Positions 44,840 through 54,100 of a stretch of DNA of 64,000 nt are shown one piece after another. The notes below the pieces were generated by a model. It saw nothing but the letters and a program-made list of their open reading frames with translations. It did no database searches and was not told where the DNA came from. Origin of the DNA: Actinophytocola algeriensis (GTDB taxonomy: Bacteria; Actinomycetota; Actinomycetes; Mycobacteriales; Pseudonocardiaceae); assembly GCF_014203735.1 (NCBI RefSeq), contig NZ_JACHJQ010000002.1, positions 248,001 through 312,000 on the forward strand, read 5' to 3'. Both the position numbers and the translations under genes were made by a program. The stretch's first letter is position 1. Each line of letters begins with the position of its first letter.

Positions 44840-46030
44840 ATGACGGCACTGGCGAACCTGACGGTCGTCGACCTCACCCAGGTGATGGCCGGGCCTTTCT
44901 GCTGCCAGCTCCTCGGCGACCTCGGCGCGGACGTGATCAAGGTCGAGCCGATCGGTCGCGGCGACGCCACGCGGGAGGCCACCGGGCAGCGCCTGCCGAA
45001 CGGGGAGAGCGCCGCGTTCCTCGCCGTCAACCGGAACAAGCGCAGCATCGCCATCGACCTGCGCCGCGCGAGCGGGCTGGCCGCGTTCCACCGGCTGGTC
45101 CGCGGCGCCGACGTGGTGGTGGAGAGCTTCCGGCCCGGCGTCGCGGCCCGGCTCGGCATCGACTACCCGGCGCTGCGGGCGATCAACGAACGGCTCGTGT
45201 ACGCGTCGATCTCCGGGTTCGGGCAGACCGGCCCGTACGCGGCCCGGCCCGGCTACGACCTGATCGCGCAGGCGATGTCGGGGATCATGAGCGTGACCGG
45301 CGACGCGGGCGGGCCGCCGACGAAGTCCGGGGTGCCGGTCGCCGACCTGTCCGCCGGGCTGCTGTGCACGGTCGGCGTCCTCTCGGCCCTGATGTCCCGC
45401 ATGGTCACCGGCCGGGGCCAGGCCATCGACACGTCGCTCTACGACGCGGCGCTCGCCATGTCCGTGTGGGAGACCGCCGAGCTGTGGGCCACGGGTGAAC
45501 CCCCTTCCCGGCTCGGGTCCGCGCACCGCGTGAACGCGCCGTACGAGGCGTTCCCGACCCGCGACGGCCACCTCACGATCGGCGCCAACAACCAACGGCT
45601 CTGGATGCGGCTGTGTGCCGTGCTCGACCGGCCGGACCTGCTCGCCGACCCGAGGTTCGCCACCAACGGCGACCGGGTCGCCCACCGCGCCGAGCTGGCG
45701 GCGGAACTGGCGGACTCACTGTCCACAGCGGACACCGAGGAGTGGGTGCGGCGGCTGCTGGACGCCGGGGTGCCCGCCGGTCCGATCCGGGACTACGCGC
45801 AGTCGTGCGCGGATCCGCACACGCTGGCGCGCGAGATGGTCGTGGAGATGGACCACCCGGTGGAGGGCACGGTCCGCGCGCTCGGCATCCCGGTCAAGCT
45901 CAGCGAGACCGCGGGCACGATCCGCCGCGTGCCACCGGCGCTTGGCGAGCACACCGCCGAGATCCTGCGCGGCGCCGGCTACACGGCCGACGAGATCGCC
46001 GCGCTGCGGGAAGAAGGAGCCGTGGCATGA
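44840..46030 (+). CDS. CaiB/BaiF-family (class III) CoA-transferase
   Basis: 396 residues. Typical blocks are LANLTVVDLTQVMAGPFCCQ, LGDLGADVIKVEP, NRNKRSIAIDLR, the GYDLIAQAMSGIMSVTG region bearing the catalytic Asp, and VPVADLSAGL. It would activate a carboxylic acid by moving CoA from another acyl-CoA. ATG 44840 was chosen over an upstream in-frame GTG because the family N-terminus begins here. It overlaps the crotonase gene (ATGA), with which it forms a unit. Confidence 0.93.
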   Translation: MTALANLTVVDLTQVMAGPFCCQLLGDLGADVIKVEPIGRGDATREATGQRLPNGESAAFLAVNRNKRSIAIDLRRASGLAAFHRLVRGADVVVESFRPGVAARLGIDYPALRAINERLVYASISGFGQTGPYAARPGYDLIAQAMSGIMSVTGDAGGPPTKSGVPVADLSAGLLCTVGVLSALMSRMVTGRGQAIDTSLYDAALAMSVWETAELWATGEPPSRLGSAHRVNAPYEAFPTRDGHLTIGANNQRLWMRLCAVLDRPDLLADPRFATNGDRVAHRAELAAELADSLSTADTEEWVRRLLDAGVPAGPIRDYAQSCADPHTLAREMVVEMDHPVEGTVRALGIPVKLSETAGTIRRVPPALGEHTAEILRGAGYTADEIAALREEGAVA

Positions 46031-46788
46031 CGATCGAGGTCACCGTCGACGGACCGGTCGCCACCGCGACGGTGAACCGCCCGGAAGCCCGCAACGCCAT
46101 GACGATGGCGATGTACCGGGCCCTGGCCGACTTCTGCGACCGCGTCGACGCCTCCGGCGACGTGCGGGTGGCGGTGGTGCGCGGCGCGGGCGGCAAGGCT
46201 TTCGTGTCCGGCACGGACATCGCCCACTTCCGCGACTTCCGCACCGCGTCGGACGGCCTCGAGTACGAACGCGAGATCGAGGCGGTGCTGGCCCGGCTGG
46301 AACAGGTGACGGTGCCGACGATCGCGGTCGTGGAGGGCTACGCGACCGGCGGCGGGCTCAGCATCGCGGCGGCGTGCGACCTGCGCGTCGCCACCCCGTC
46401 CGCCCGGTTCGGCCTGCCGATCGCGAGGACACTGGGCAACTGCGTCTCGATGCCGACGTACGCCAGGCTCGTACACCTCATCGGCGCGGCCAGGGCGACG
46501 CACCTCATCTACACGGCGGGGTTCGTCGACGGAGCGGAGGCCGTGCGGATCGGGCTGGCGTCCGAGCTGGCCGACGACGTGGACGCCCACCTGGCCGACT
46601 TGTGCGAGCGGCTGGTGTCGCACGCCCCGCTCACGATGCGGGCGAGCAAAGTGGCCTTGCGGCGGCTGCGCGACCAGGCCCTGCCACCTGGCGAGGACCT
46701 CGTGTCGCTGTGTTACGGCAGCGAGGACTTCCGCGAGGGCGTGACGGCGTTCCTCGACAAGCGGCCACCACAGTGGCAAGGCCGGTGA
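46027..46788 (+). CDS. enoyl-CoA hydratase/isomerase (crotonase) family protein
   Basis: 253 residues. Oxyanion-hole elements are AFVSGTDIAHF and VVEGYATGGGLSIAAACDLRVA. The two catalytic glutamates of classical hydratases are not at their usual places: GGG-L-S-I instead of GGG-C/A-E-L, and LPIARTLGN where the P-E pair is expected. It may catalyse an isomerisation, dehydration or racemisation on the CoA ester made by the upstream CoA-transferase. Confidence 0.88.
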   Translation: MTIEVTVDGPVATATVNRPEARNAMTMAMYRALADFCDRVDASGDVRVAVVRGAGGKAFVSGTDIAHFRDFRTASDGLEYEREIEAVLARLEQVTVPTIAVVEGYATGGGLSIAAACDLRVATPSARFGLPIARTLGNCVSMPTYARLVHLIGAARATHLIYTAGFVDGAEAVRIGLASELADDVDAHLADLCERLVSHAPLTMRASKVALRRLRDQALPPGEDLVSLCYGSEDFREGVTAFLDKRPPQWQGR

Positions 46789-46799
46789 CCGCGCCGCAT

Positions 46800-46822
46800 G
46801 CCCTGAAAGCGCCTTTCAGGGC
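46800..46822. terminator. perfect 10-3-10 palindrome between convergent genes
   Basis: GCCCTGAAAG-CGC-CTTTCAGGGC fills the gap between the crotonase and IclR genes, whose stop codons face each other 35 bp apart. The strong hairpin works in both orientations, as expected for a shared terminator. It is the best-preserved member of a short palindrome family seen elsewhere in the window. Confidence 0.7.
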
Positions 46823-46823
46823 A

Positions 46824-47591
46824 TCAGGCCGGTGGGCGCCGGTAGCCGAGCGTGGCGCTGACCCGCTGCGCCGCCTCCGTGATCAGCGCGCCGTAGCGCT
46901 CCCGCAGCCCGGCAGGCATGCGGCTGCCCGGCGCGGAGATCGACAGGCTGGCCGACACGACGCCCTCGTGGTCGAAGATCGGCGACGCGACCGCCGAGAT
47001 GTCCGTCCGCCACTCCCCGACGTTGGTCGCGTAGCCACGCTCACGCACCGCGGTCAGCTCCGCGAAGAAGGTGTCCCACTCGACGATCGTCGCGTCGGTG
47101 TGGCGGACGAGTTTCTCGCCGAGGAGGGTCCGGACCTCCTCCTGGGTGCGGTGCGCGAGCATCGCCTTCCCGTTCGACGAGCCGTGGAGGGGGACGGCGC
47201 TGCCGAGTGTGATCACCGCCCGGATGGGGTGGTCGGTCTCCACCTTCTCGATCAGCACCGCCCGCTCGCCCTCGAGGACCATCAGGTGCGCGGTCTCGCC
47301 CGTCTCCTTGCGCAGCTCCCGCATGATCGGCAGCGCGGCGTCGCGGACGGAGAGGTCCGCGACGGCGTGCTGTCCGATGTGGAGCGCCCGCGTCGTGAGC
47401 ACCCAGCGCGTCTTCTCCGTACCGTCGGGGCAGATCCAGCCCGCTGTCCACAGTGTCTGGAGCGCGCGCTGCACCGTCGTCTTCGGCATCCGCAGCTTGC
47501 GCGCCAGCTCACCCACCCCGGCGGGTTGCGTGAACGCGACCTCCTCGAGCACCCGGAAGGCCGCGAGCACGGTCCGCATCCCCTCACTCAT
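46824..47591 (-). CDS. IclR-family transcriptional regulator
   Basis: 255 residues. The winged helix is ELARKLRMPKTTVQRALQTL, and the effector domain carries MRELRKETGETAHLMVLEGE, LHGSSNGKAMLAH and GVVSASLSISAPGSRM, all IclR signatures. It lies between the CoA-transferase/crotonase unit and the permease gene and is the likely regulator of this catabolic block. Confidence 0.93.
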   Translation of the reverse strand: MSEGMRTVLAAFRVLEEVAFTQPAGVGELARKLRMPKTTVQRALQTLWTAGWICPDGTEKTRWVLTTRALHIGQHAVADLSVRDAALPIMRELRKETGETAHLMVLEGERAVLIEKVETDHPIRAVITLGSAVPLHGSSNGKAMLAHRTQEEVRTLLGEKLVRHTDATIVEWDTFFAELTAVRERGYATNVGEWRTDISAVASPIFDHEGVVSASLSISAPGSRMPAGLRERYGALITEAAQRVSATLGYRRPPA

Positions 47592-47615
47592 TCCGGCAGT
47601 CTATGCAAGACGGGT

Positions 47616-48953
47616 TCACAGCCAGCCCGGCAGCACGAAGATCGTCCAGGCGAGTGCCGGCGCCACGACGATCATGGACAGACCCCACCGCATCAGCCCT
47701 CGGAACACCCGGTCCCGCACCTCCGGGCCACCGCTCGCGACCACCAGCGCGCCGCTGGTGGAGAACGGCGACGAGTCGACGACCGACGACGAGATCGCCA
47801 GCGCGATGATCATCCCGACCGCGCCGATCTCACCGCCGAGCAGGAACGGCACGGCGAGCGGGATCAGTGCGCCGAGGATGCCGGTGGTGGACGCGAACGC
47901 CGACACCGCACCGCCGATGAGGCAGATCACGAACGCGGCCAGCAGCGGCACACCGATGCCCGCGACGCTCTCCCCGAGCATGTCGATCGTGCCGATCGTC
48001 TGCATGATGCCGACGTAGGTCACGACGCCGCAGATCAGCAGCACGGTCGGCCACGCCACCTCACCGACGCTCCCCTTGCAGTCGTCCGGGAACAGGACGC
48101 AGATGACCGTGGCGATGGACAGCGCGAGCAGGCCCACGTCGATGTCGAAGACCAGCGCGCCGACGACGAGCACCAGCAGACCGGCCAGCGTGACGATCCG
48201 CTGCGCGTTGAGTCCGGCGACGGCCTGGTCGGGCTCGGTCTTCGTGGCCACCGTGGTCCTGCCGGCGGGCGCGCCGCCGGAGGTGGGCTCCGGCTCGGTG
48301 TCCTGGTCGACGGTGTCGTTCGCCTGCTCCTCGCCGTCGGCCCGGCGGCTCAGCAGCTCGCGGCCGCCGAACATGAAGAACACCGCGACGCTCAGCAATG
48401 CGTTGAACAGGAACGAGCTGACCCACAGCAGACCGGGGTTGCCGGGCAGGCCGCTGCGTTCGACCACCCCGTTGGTGATCACGCCGAACACCGCGATCGG
48501 CGAGAAGCCGCCCGCGCTGGCGCCGTTGATGATGAGCAGGCCCATCAGCATCGGGTTGATGCGGTGGCGGGCGGCGAAGCTCAGGCCGATGGGCGCCATG
48601 ATCGCGACCGCGCCCGGCACGACCGCGCCGACAGTCGTGAGCACGCTCGTGACCACGAACATCACCCACGGGATGAACGCGATCCTGCCGCGCACGGCCT
48701 GCACGCCGACGTGGACGAGCCAGTCGACCGTGCCGTTGCCCTTGGCGATGGCGAACAGCAGCGTCACGCCGACCAGCACCACGAACAGGTCACCGGGGAA
48801 CCCGGCGAACAGGTCGTCCTCGCTCACGTCGAAAACGAGGGTGCCGAGCAGGAACGCACCGAGAAAAGCAATGGCACCCATGTTCACGGAACGCAGGGTG
48901 GCGAGCAGAACAATGAGAACAAGTCCGACGATCGAAATTATCTGCATCGACAT
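47616..48953 (-). CDS. SLC13/MatC-type dicarboxylate permease
   Basis: 445 residues with about 11-12 transmembrane helices and a hydrophilic central loop (DQDTEPEPTSGGAPAGRTT). The N-terminal half matches MatC-like malonate/dicarboxylate carriers and the C-terminal half has a VDSSPFSTSGAL block typical of SLC13/ArsB-superfamily transporters. ATG 48953 has GGGAG upstream. It starts 100 bp from the divergent aminotransferase gene and probably imports the organic acid degraded by the surrounding enzymes. Confidence 0.87.
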   Translation of the reverse strand: MSMQIISIVGLVLIVLLATLRSVNMGAIAFLGAFLLGTLVFDVSEDDLFAGFPGDLFVVLVGVTLLFAIAKGNGTVDWLVHVGVQAVRGRIAFIPWVMFVVTSVLTTVGAVVPGAVAIMAPIGLSFAARHRINPMLMGLLIINGASAGGFSPIAVFGVITNGVVERSGLPGNPGLLWVSSFLFNALLSVAVFFMFGGRELLSRRADGEEQANDTVDQDTEPEPTSGGAPAGRTTVATKTEPDQAVAGLNAQRIVTLAGLLVLVVGALVFDIDVGLLALSIATVICVLFPDDCKGSVGEVAWPTVLLICGVVTYVGIMQTIGTIDMLGESVAGIGVPLLAAFVICLIGGAVSAFASTTGILGALIPLAVPFLLGGEIGAVGMIIALAISSSVVDSSPFSTSGALVVASGGPEVRDRVFRGLMRWGLSMIVVAPALAWTIFVLPGWL

Positions 48954-49056
48954 TTCGACTCCCAACGAGGCGACGTCGACTCGGGCGGGGACATGACCAA
49001 TATGGCGTGACTCACAAGGACAGTCAATAGATCACGAGAACCGACAGGAGTTGGCG

Positions 49057-50211
49057 ATGCCATACCCGGCCGGACGGCATTTCCTGCAAATTCCCGGTCC
49101 GACAAATGTGCCGGACCGAGTGCTGCGCGCTATTTCCGCCCCCACGATCGACCACCGGGGACCCGATTTCGCGACCCTCGCGCTCGACGTGCTCGCAGCA
49201 CTGAAACCGGTGTTCGGCACGACCGGCCCGGTGGTGGTCTACCCGTCGTCGGGCACGGGTGCGTGGGAGGCTGCGCTGGTCAACACGCTCAGCCCGGGTG
49301 ACCGCGTCCTCGCGTTCGAGACCGGGCACTTCGCGACGCTGTGGCGGGAGGTGGCGACCAACCTCGGCCTGGACGTGGACTTCGTGCCGGGCGACTGGCG
49401 GCACGGCGTCGACCCCGCGGCCGTCACGGAGAAGCTGAGGCAGGACCCGTCGATCAAGGCCGTGTGCGTGGTGCACAACGAGACCTCGACCGGCGTGACG
49501 AGCCGCATCCCGGAGATCCGGGCCGCGATCGACGAGGCGGAGCACTCGGCGCTGCTGCTCGTGGACACCGTGTCCTCGCTCGGTTCGGTCGACTACCGGC
49601 ACGACGAGTGGGGCGTCGACGTCACGGTTTCCTGTTCCCAGAAGGGTTTGCTGCTGCCACCCGGGCTGGGCTTCAACGCGGTGAGCGAGAAGGCGCTGCG
49701 TGCGGGCGGCGGGTTCGCGAAGTCCTACTGGGACTGGCGGCCGATCCTCGCCGCGAACGAACGCGGCTACTTCCCCTACACCCCGCCGACGAACCTGTTG
49801 TACGGCCTGAAGGAAAGCCTCGCGCTCCTGAACGAAGAGGGCCTGGACAACGTGTTCGCCCGGCACCTGCGGCACGCGAAGGCCACCCGCGCGGCCGTCC
49901 GGGGCTGGGGCCTCGAGGTGCTGTGCCTCGACGACCGCGAGCACTCCCCCGTGCTCACCGCGGTGCTCGTGCCCGACGGCCATGACGCCGACAAGATCCG
50001 CGCGCTGATCCTCGACCGGTTCAACATGTCGCTCGGCACCGGGCTCGGCAGGCTCGCGGGCCGCGTGTTCCGCATCGGGCACCTCGGCCACTTCAACGAC
50101 GTGTCCCTCGCGGGCACGCTCTCCGGCGTCCAGATGGGACTGACCATCGCGGGCCTGTCCGTCGACCCGGCCGGGATCACCGCCGCGCTGCACGTCCTGG
50201 AATCGGCATGA
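49057..50211 (+). CDS. class V aminotransferase (serine/alanine-glyoxylate aminotransferase-like)
   Basis: 384 residues, fold-type I PLP enzyme. The PLP lysine is Lys196 in VTVSCSQKGLLLPPG, the aspartate lies in LLLVDTVSSLG, and the N-terminus FLQIPGPTNVPDRVL is diagnostic of serine-glyoxylate/alanine-glyoxylate aminotransferases. It converts glyoxylate (or a related 2-oxo acid) to glycine (or an amino acid). ATG 49057 has ACAGGAG six bases upstream, better than TTG 49051. It overlaps the dehydrogenase gene (ATGA), suggesting sequential steps 2-hydroxy acid to 2-oxo acid to amino acid. Confidence 0.92.
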   Translation: MPYPAGRHFLQIPGPTNVPDRVLRAISAPTIDHRGPDFATLALDVLAALKPVFGTTGPVVVYPSSGTGAWEAALVNTLSPGDRVLAFETGHFATLWREVATNLGLDVDFVPGDWRHGVDPAAVTEKLRQDPSIKAVCVVHNETSTGVTSRIPEIRAAIDEAEHSALLLVDTVSSLGSVDYRHDEWGVDVTVSCSQKGLLLPPGLGFNAVSEKALRAGGGFAKSYWDWRPILAANERGYFPYTPPTNLLYGLKESLALLNEEGLDNVFARHLRHAKATRAAVRGWGLEVLCLDDREHSPVLTAVLVPDGHDADKIRALILDRFNMSLGTGLGRLAGRVFRIGHLGHFNDVSLAGTLSGVQMGLTIAGLSVDPAGITAALHVLESA

Positions 50212-53027
50212 GCATCATCGGGCAGCTGCGGCGCGACGTCGGCGGCGAGGTCATGGCCGACGACTACACCCGGCAGCTCTACGCCCGCGACGCCAGCATG
50301 TACTCGATCACCCCGCAGGCGGTGGTGTTCCCGCGCGACGCCGACGACGTGGCCGCCGTGGTCGCCGCCGCCCGCGACCACGCGGTGCCGGTCACCGCGC
50401 GCGGTGCGGGCACGAGCCTCGCCGGGCAGACCGTCGGACCGGGCATCGTGCTCGACCTGTCCCGGCACATGAGCCGCATCCTTTCGCTCGACCCGGAGGC
50501 GGGTGTCGCCCACGTACAGCCGGGGGTGGTGCAGGACCAGCTGAACCGGGCGGCGGCGAAGCACGGGCTGATGTTCGGGCCGGACACCTCCACCAGCAAC
50601 CGCGCCACGGTCGGCGGGATGATCGGCAACAATTCGGCGGGCAGCGGGTCGGTGCGCTACGGCATGACCATCGACCACGTCCGCGAGCTGGACGTCGTGC
50701 TGTCCGACGCCTCCACCGCCCACTTCGCGCCCGGCACGACGGCCGGCGACGGGCTGGCCGGGGCGCTGCACCGGGAACTGCCGAAGCTCCTCACCGAGCA
50801 CGAGCACGCGATCGCCACCGGCTACCCGCGGTTCTGGCGCCGCGCGGGCGGCTACCGGCTCGACCGGCTCGCCGCCGACTTCGACCTCGCGAAGTTCGTC
50901 GTCGGCTCGGAGGGCACGCTCGTCGTCGTCACGAGCGCGGTCGTCGGCCTCGTGCCGAAACCGAAGCGGACCGTCATCGCGGTCGGGCACTTCACGTCCA
51001 CACAGGCCGCGATCGCCGCCACCGAGGACGCGCTCGCGTGCGACCCGGCCGCGGTCGAGCTGATGGACCGCACGATCCTCGACCTGTCCCGCCAGAAGAT
51101 CGAGTACGCCGCGCTCGGCACCATCCTGGAAGGCGACCCGGAGGCGCTGCTGTTCGTCAGCTTCACCGGCGACGACGAGCACGAGCTCACCGGCCGCCTC
51201 GCACACCTGACCTCGTTGTGGCGCAAGCACAACCACGGCTACCACACCCTGGAGGCGATCACCCCGGCGCAGCAGTCGTCGCTGCTGAAGGTCCGCAAGT
51301 CCGGGCTCGGGCTGCTGATGGCGGCGAGTGTCGGCGCGCGGCGGCCGCTCGCGTTCGTCGAGGACACCGCCGTCGACCCGAAGCACCTGCCCGAGTACAC
51401 GGCGCGCTTCGCCGAGGTGCTCGACCGGCACGGGCTGAAGGCCGGGTTCTACGGCCACTGTTCGGTGGGCTGCCTGCACATCCGCCCGTTCGTCGACCTC
51501 ACCGACCCCGACGGCGTCGCGACCATGCGGTCGGTCGCCGAGGAGATCAAGGACCTCGTCCGCTCCTACGGCGGGGTGAACTCCAGCGAGCACGGCGACG
51601 GCCTGGCCCGCAGCGAGTTCAACCGCGAGCTGTTCGGCGACGACCTGTACGAGGCGATGCGCCGCGTGAAGGGCCTGTTCGACCCGGCGAACGTGCTGAA
51701 CCCGGGCAAGATCGTCGACGCGCCGTCGATGACAGAGCACCTGCGCGACCCGGCGCTGCCGCAGGCGGTCCCGTTCCGCACGCACCTGGACTTCGAGGTG
51801 GTCGGCGGCATGCGCGGCGCGGCCGACCGGTGCATGAACATCGGGCTGTGCCGCAAGACCGACGCGGGCGTGATGTGCCCGTCGTACATGGCGACCCGTG
51901 CCGAGGAGGACTCCACCCGCGGCCGCGCGAACGCGCTCGTGCACGCGCTGTCCCAGGCCGACCCGAAGGCGGCGCTCGGCGACGACCGACTGCACGAGGT
52001 GCTCGACCTGTGCCTGATGTGCAAGGCGTGCAAGAGCGAGTGCCCGCTCGGCGTGGACATGGCGAAGCTGAAGAGCGAGGCCCTGCGCCACCGCCACGAC
52101 ACCCACGGCACACCGCTGCGGTCGCGGGTGTTCGGCGGCATCCGGTTCCTGAACCGGCTCGGCTCGGCGACCGCGCCGCTGTCGAACCGGACGGGTCTCG
52201 TGCGCGGCCTGATGGAGAAGCGGCTGGGCATCACGGCGAAACGACCGCTGCCGAGGTTCGAACGCGTGAACCTCGTGCGGTGGTTCCGCAAGCGGCCCGC
52301 CGCGGAAGGCAAGCGCGAGGTGACGTTCCTCGCGGACTCGTTCACCACCTACACCGAACCCGGGGTCGGCCGCGCCGCCATCGAGCTGCTGGAGCTGGCG
52401 GGCTGTCGCGTGCGGCTGTCCGACGGGTGCTGCGGCCGGTCGAGCCTGTCGAAGGGCCTCCTCGACGACGCGCGGAAGAAGGCGAGCGCGCTGGTCGCCG
52501 GGCTGGCGGGCGAGGGGACGATCGTGGGCTGTGAACCGTCGTGCGTGCTGTCACTGCGGGACGAGACGCTGTCGCTGCTGCCGTCCGATCCGGGGGCGCG
52601 TGCGGTGGCGGACCGGGTGCGGCAGGTGGAGGAGCTGATCACCGAGGCCATCGACGCAGGCGACCTGGAGCTGTCGGCGGACGCGTGGCCTGCGGGCAGG
52701 AAGATCCTGTACCACGGGCACTGCCACCTCAAGGCGGACGTCGGAACGGCCGCGACACTCGCGTTGCTGCGCCGCATCCCGGGCGCGGTGGTCGAGGAGG
52801 TGGACGCGGGCTGCTGCGGCATGGCGGGCTCGTTCGGCTTCGAGGCCGAGCACTACGAGACGTCGATGGCCGTCGGCGAGGACCGGCTCTTCCCGGCCGT
52901 CCGCGCGGAACCGGAGGACACGGTGATCGCGGCGACCGGCGTCTCGTGCCGCCAGCAGATCGGCCACGGCACCGCCCGCCGCGCCCATCACCCCGTCGAG
53001 CTGGTGCTGGCCGCGGTCAGGCGGTAG
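50208..53027 (+). CDS. FAD-binding and Fe-S cluster 2-hydroxy acid dehydrogenase (GlcD/Dld type)
   Basis: 939 residues fusing three parts. An FAD-binding type 4 domain (VTARGAGTSLAGQTVGPGIV, NNSAGSGSVRYG) comes first, then an FAD-oxidase C-terminal domain (NSSEHGDGLARSEF, PANVLNPGKI). A ferredoxin/CCG part from about residue 540 has CLMCKACKSECPLG and two CCG motifs, DGCCGRSSL and AGCCGMAGSF. Relatives oxidise D-lactate, glycolate or D-2-hydroxyglutarate and feed electrons to quinone. Translationally coupled to the aminotransferase, so glycolate or a related 2-hydroxy acid is a good guess. Confidence 0.93.
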   Translation: MSIIGQLRRDVGGEVMADDYTRQLYARDASMYSITPQAVVFPRDADDVAAVVAAARDHAVPVTARGAGTSLAGQTVGPGIVLDLSRHMSRILSLDPEAGVAHVQPGVVQDQLNRAAAKHGLMFGPDTSTSNRATVGGMIGNNSAGSGSVRYGMTIDHVRELDVVLSDASTAHFAPGTTAGDGLAGALHRELPKLLTEHEHAIATGYPRFWRRAGGYRLDRLAADFDLAKFVVGSEGTLVVVTSAVVGLVPKPKRTVIAVGHFTSTQAAIAATEDALACDPAAVELMDRTILDLSRQKIEYAALGTILEGDPEALLFVSFTGDDEHELTGRLAHLTSLWRKHNHGYHTLEAITPAQQSSLLKVRKSGLGLLMAASVGARRPLAFVEDTAVDPKHLPEYTARFAEVLDRHGLKAGFYGHCSVGCLHIRPFVDLTDPDGVATMRSVAEEIKDLVRSYGGVNSSEHGDGLARSEFNRELFGDDLYEAMRRVKGLFDPANVLNPGKIVDAPSMTEHLRDPALPQAVPFRTHLDFEVVGGMRGAADRCMNIGLCRKTDAGVMCPSYMATRAEEDSTRGRANALVHALSQADPKAALGDDRLHEVLDLCLMCKACKSECPLGVDMAKLKSEALRHRHDTHGTPLRSRVFGGIRFLNRLGSATAPLSNRTGLVRGLMEKRLGITAKRPLPRFERVNLVRWFRKRPAAEGKREVTFLADSFTTYTEPGVGRAAIELLELAGCRVRLSDGCCGRSSLSKGLLDDARKKASALVAGLAGEGTIVGCEPSCVLSLRDETLSLLPSDPGARAVADRVRQVEELITEAIDAGDLELSADAWPAGRKILYHGHCHLKADVGTAATLALLRRIPGAVVEEVDAGCCGMAGSFGFEAEHYETSMAVGEDRLFPAVRAEPEDTVIAATGVSCRQQIGHGTARRAHHPVELVLAAVRR

Positions 53028-53079
53028 CCGCGGCGTGGGTCCCCGAACCAGCTTGCCGTACGTGACGGTGGTCAGCAGC

Positions 53080-53125
53080 CGTTTCACGTCGACGGCCAGG
53101 CCTGCGCCGTGCGACACGTGAAACG
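53080..53125. terminator. CGTTTCACGT inverted repeat between convergent genes
   Basis: CGTTTCACGT (53080-53089) and ACGTGAAACG (53116-53125) are perfect 10-bp arms with a 26-nt loop. They lie in the 140-bp gap between the dehydrogenase gene and the convergent membrane-protein gene. Probably a shared terminator; there is no poly-T stretch. Confidence 0.4.
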
Positions 53126-53167
53126 CGACTGCGCGGTGACCATCGACGCGCACCCGCACGCGGTCGG

Positions 53168-54100
53168 CTAGCCGAGGCGGATCCGGCGCGGCAGGCTCCC
53201 GGACCCCAGGAGCGCCACCAACGGCACGGCCGTACAGACCGCCGTCGCGACCAGGAGGTTCGCGTTGCTGGGCAGCACGAGCATGAGCAGGCTCACCACG
53301 ACGGGCACGGAAAGCACCAGTGCCGCCCGTCTGCCTTCCCGGGTGCGCGCACCTCCGGCCACCACGACACCGGTGGCGAGCACCGCCAGGGCCAGAGCCC
53401 AGAGCGTCATCCTGACCGGCCCGTGCTGCGCCGTCGTGATGTCCATCGGGTGGAACAGCACGCCGTACGTGCCGAGCGACTTCATGACCAGCACAACACT
53501 CGTCCCGACCGCCGCGACGAGCACGACGATCCGCCTGCCACCGACCAGCTCCCACCCGCGAGCGGGCCCGGGCGACCAGGTCAGTGCGACGGCGACCAGC
53601 ACGCCGAGCAACATCCAGCCCGTGGTGACGACCACGCTGTCCCAGAACAGCGGGTACCCGAGCACGGCGGCCGCCAGGAACGCCGGCGTGCCGAGCCACG
53701 CGCCGACCGCGGCGGCGCGCCGCTTCCGGAACAGGCTCAGCACCGCCACCACGCCCCAGATCGCCCACACCGGCGCGCCGGGGAACTCGAGGATCGCCGT
53801 GGACAGCCGCCAGACCGAGCTCCCGGCCACGAGCCTGTCCAGCACGGTGGCGGCACCCGCCAGCATCACGATGGGGCCGAGCAGACTGACGATCGCGAGC
53901 ACGTCGCGGTGGTCGATCCCGCCGTCCATGCCCACCATCCGGCGCAGGTGCAGACGCAGCGCACCCCGCAGCAGGTCGACGGTTTCCTTGCCGCTGGGAC
54001 CCGAGCCTGCGAGGAGGACGCCGAGCATCTCGTCCTCATGCCGCTCGCGGTGATCACGCGGGTACCACGCGAGGAGCTTCCGGTAGTGCCGTTCGTTCAC
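53168..54100 (-). CDS. multi-pass membrane protein, paralogue of the 54435 gene
   Basis: 310 residues. A short cytoplasmic start (RHYRKLLAWYPRDHRERHEDE) is followed by about eight hydrophobic segments. Blocks such as LAWYPRDHRERH, GGIDHRDVLAIVSLLGP, ALTWSPGPARGWELVGGRR and GARTREGRRAALVLSVP are shared almost word for word with the protein at 54435-55406. GTG 54100 overlaps the PadR stop (GTGA). Proteins of this kind are common beside PadR regulators in actinomycetes; function unknown. Confidence 0.8.
   Translation of the reverse strand: MNERHYRKLLAWYPRDHRERHEDEMLGVLLAGSGPSGKETVDLLRGALRLHLRRMVGMDGGIDHRDVLAIVSLLGPIVMLAGAATVLDRLVAGSSVWRLSTAILEFPGAPVWAIWGVVAVLSLFRKRRAAAVGAWLGTPAFLAAAVLGYPLFWDSVVVTTGWMLLGVLVAVALTWSPGPARGWELVGGRRIVVLVAAVGTSVVLVMKSLGTYGVLFHPMDITTAQHGPVRMTLWALALAVLATGVVVAGGARTREGRRAALVLSVPVVVSLLMLVLPSNANLLVATAVCTAVPLVALLGSGSLPRRIRLG

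Noticed and set aside
45615-49010. 1131-codon open frame on the plus strand
   Set aside because: It crosses CoA-transferase, crotonase, IclR and permease genes in the wrong frame or strand. It is Arg/His/Asp-rich with no recognisable domain and is a GC-driven shadow.
53028-53167. Minus-strand peptide-like segment after the membrane-protein gene
   Set aside because: A stretch of about 45 residues is protein-like, but it continues into antisense of the Fe-S dehydrogenase and has only a weak GTG. Left as non-coding with an inverted repeat.
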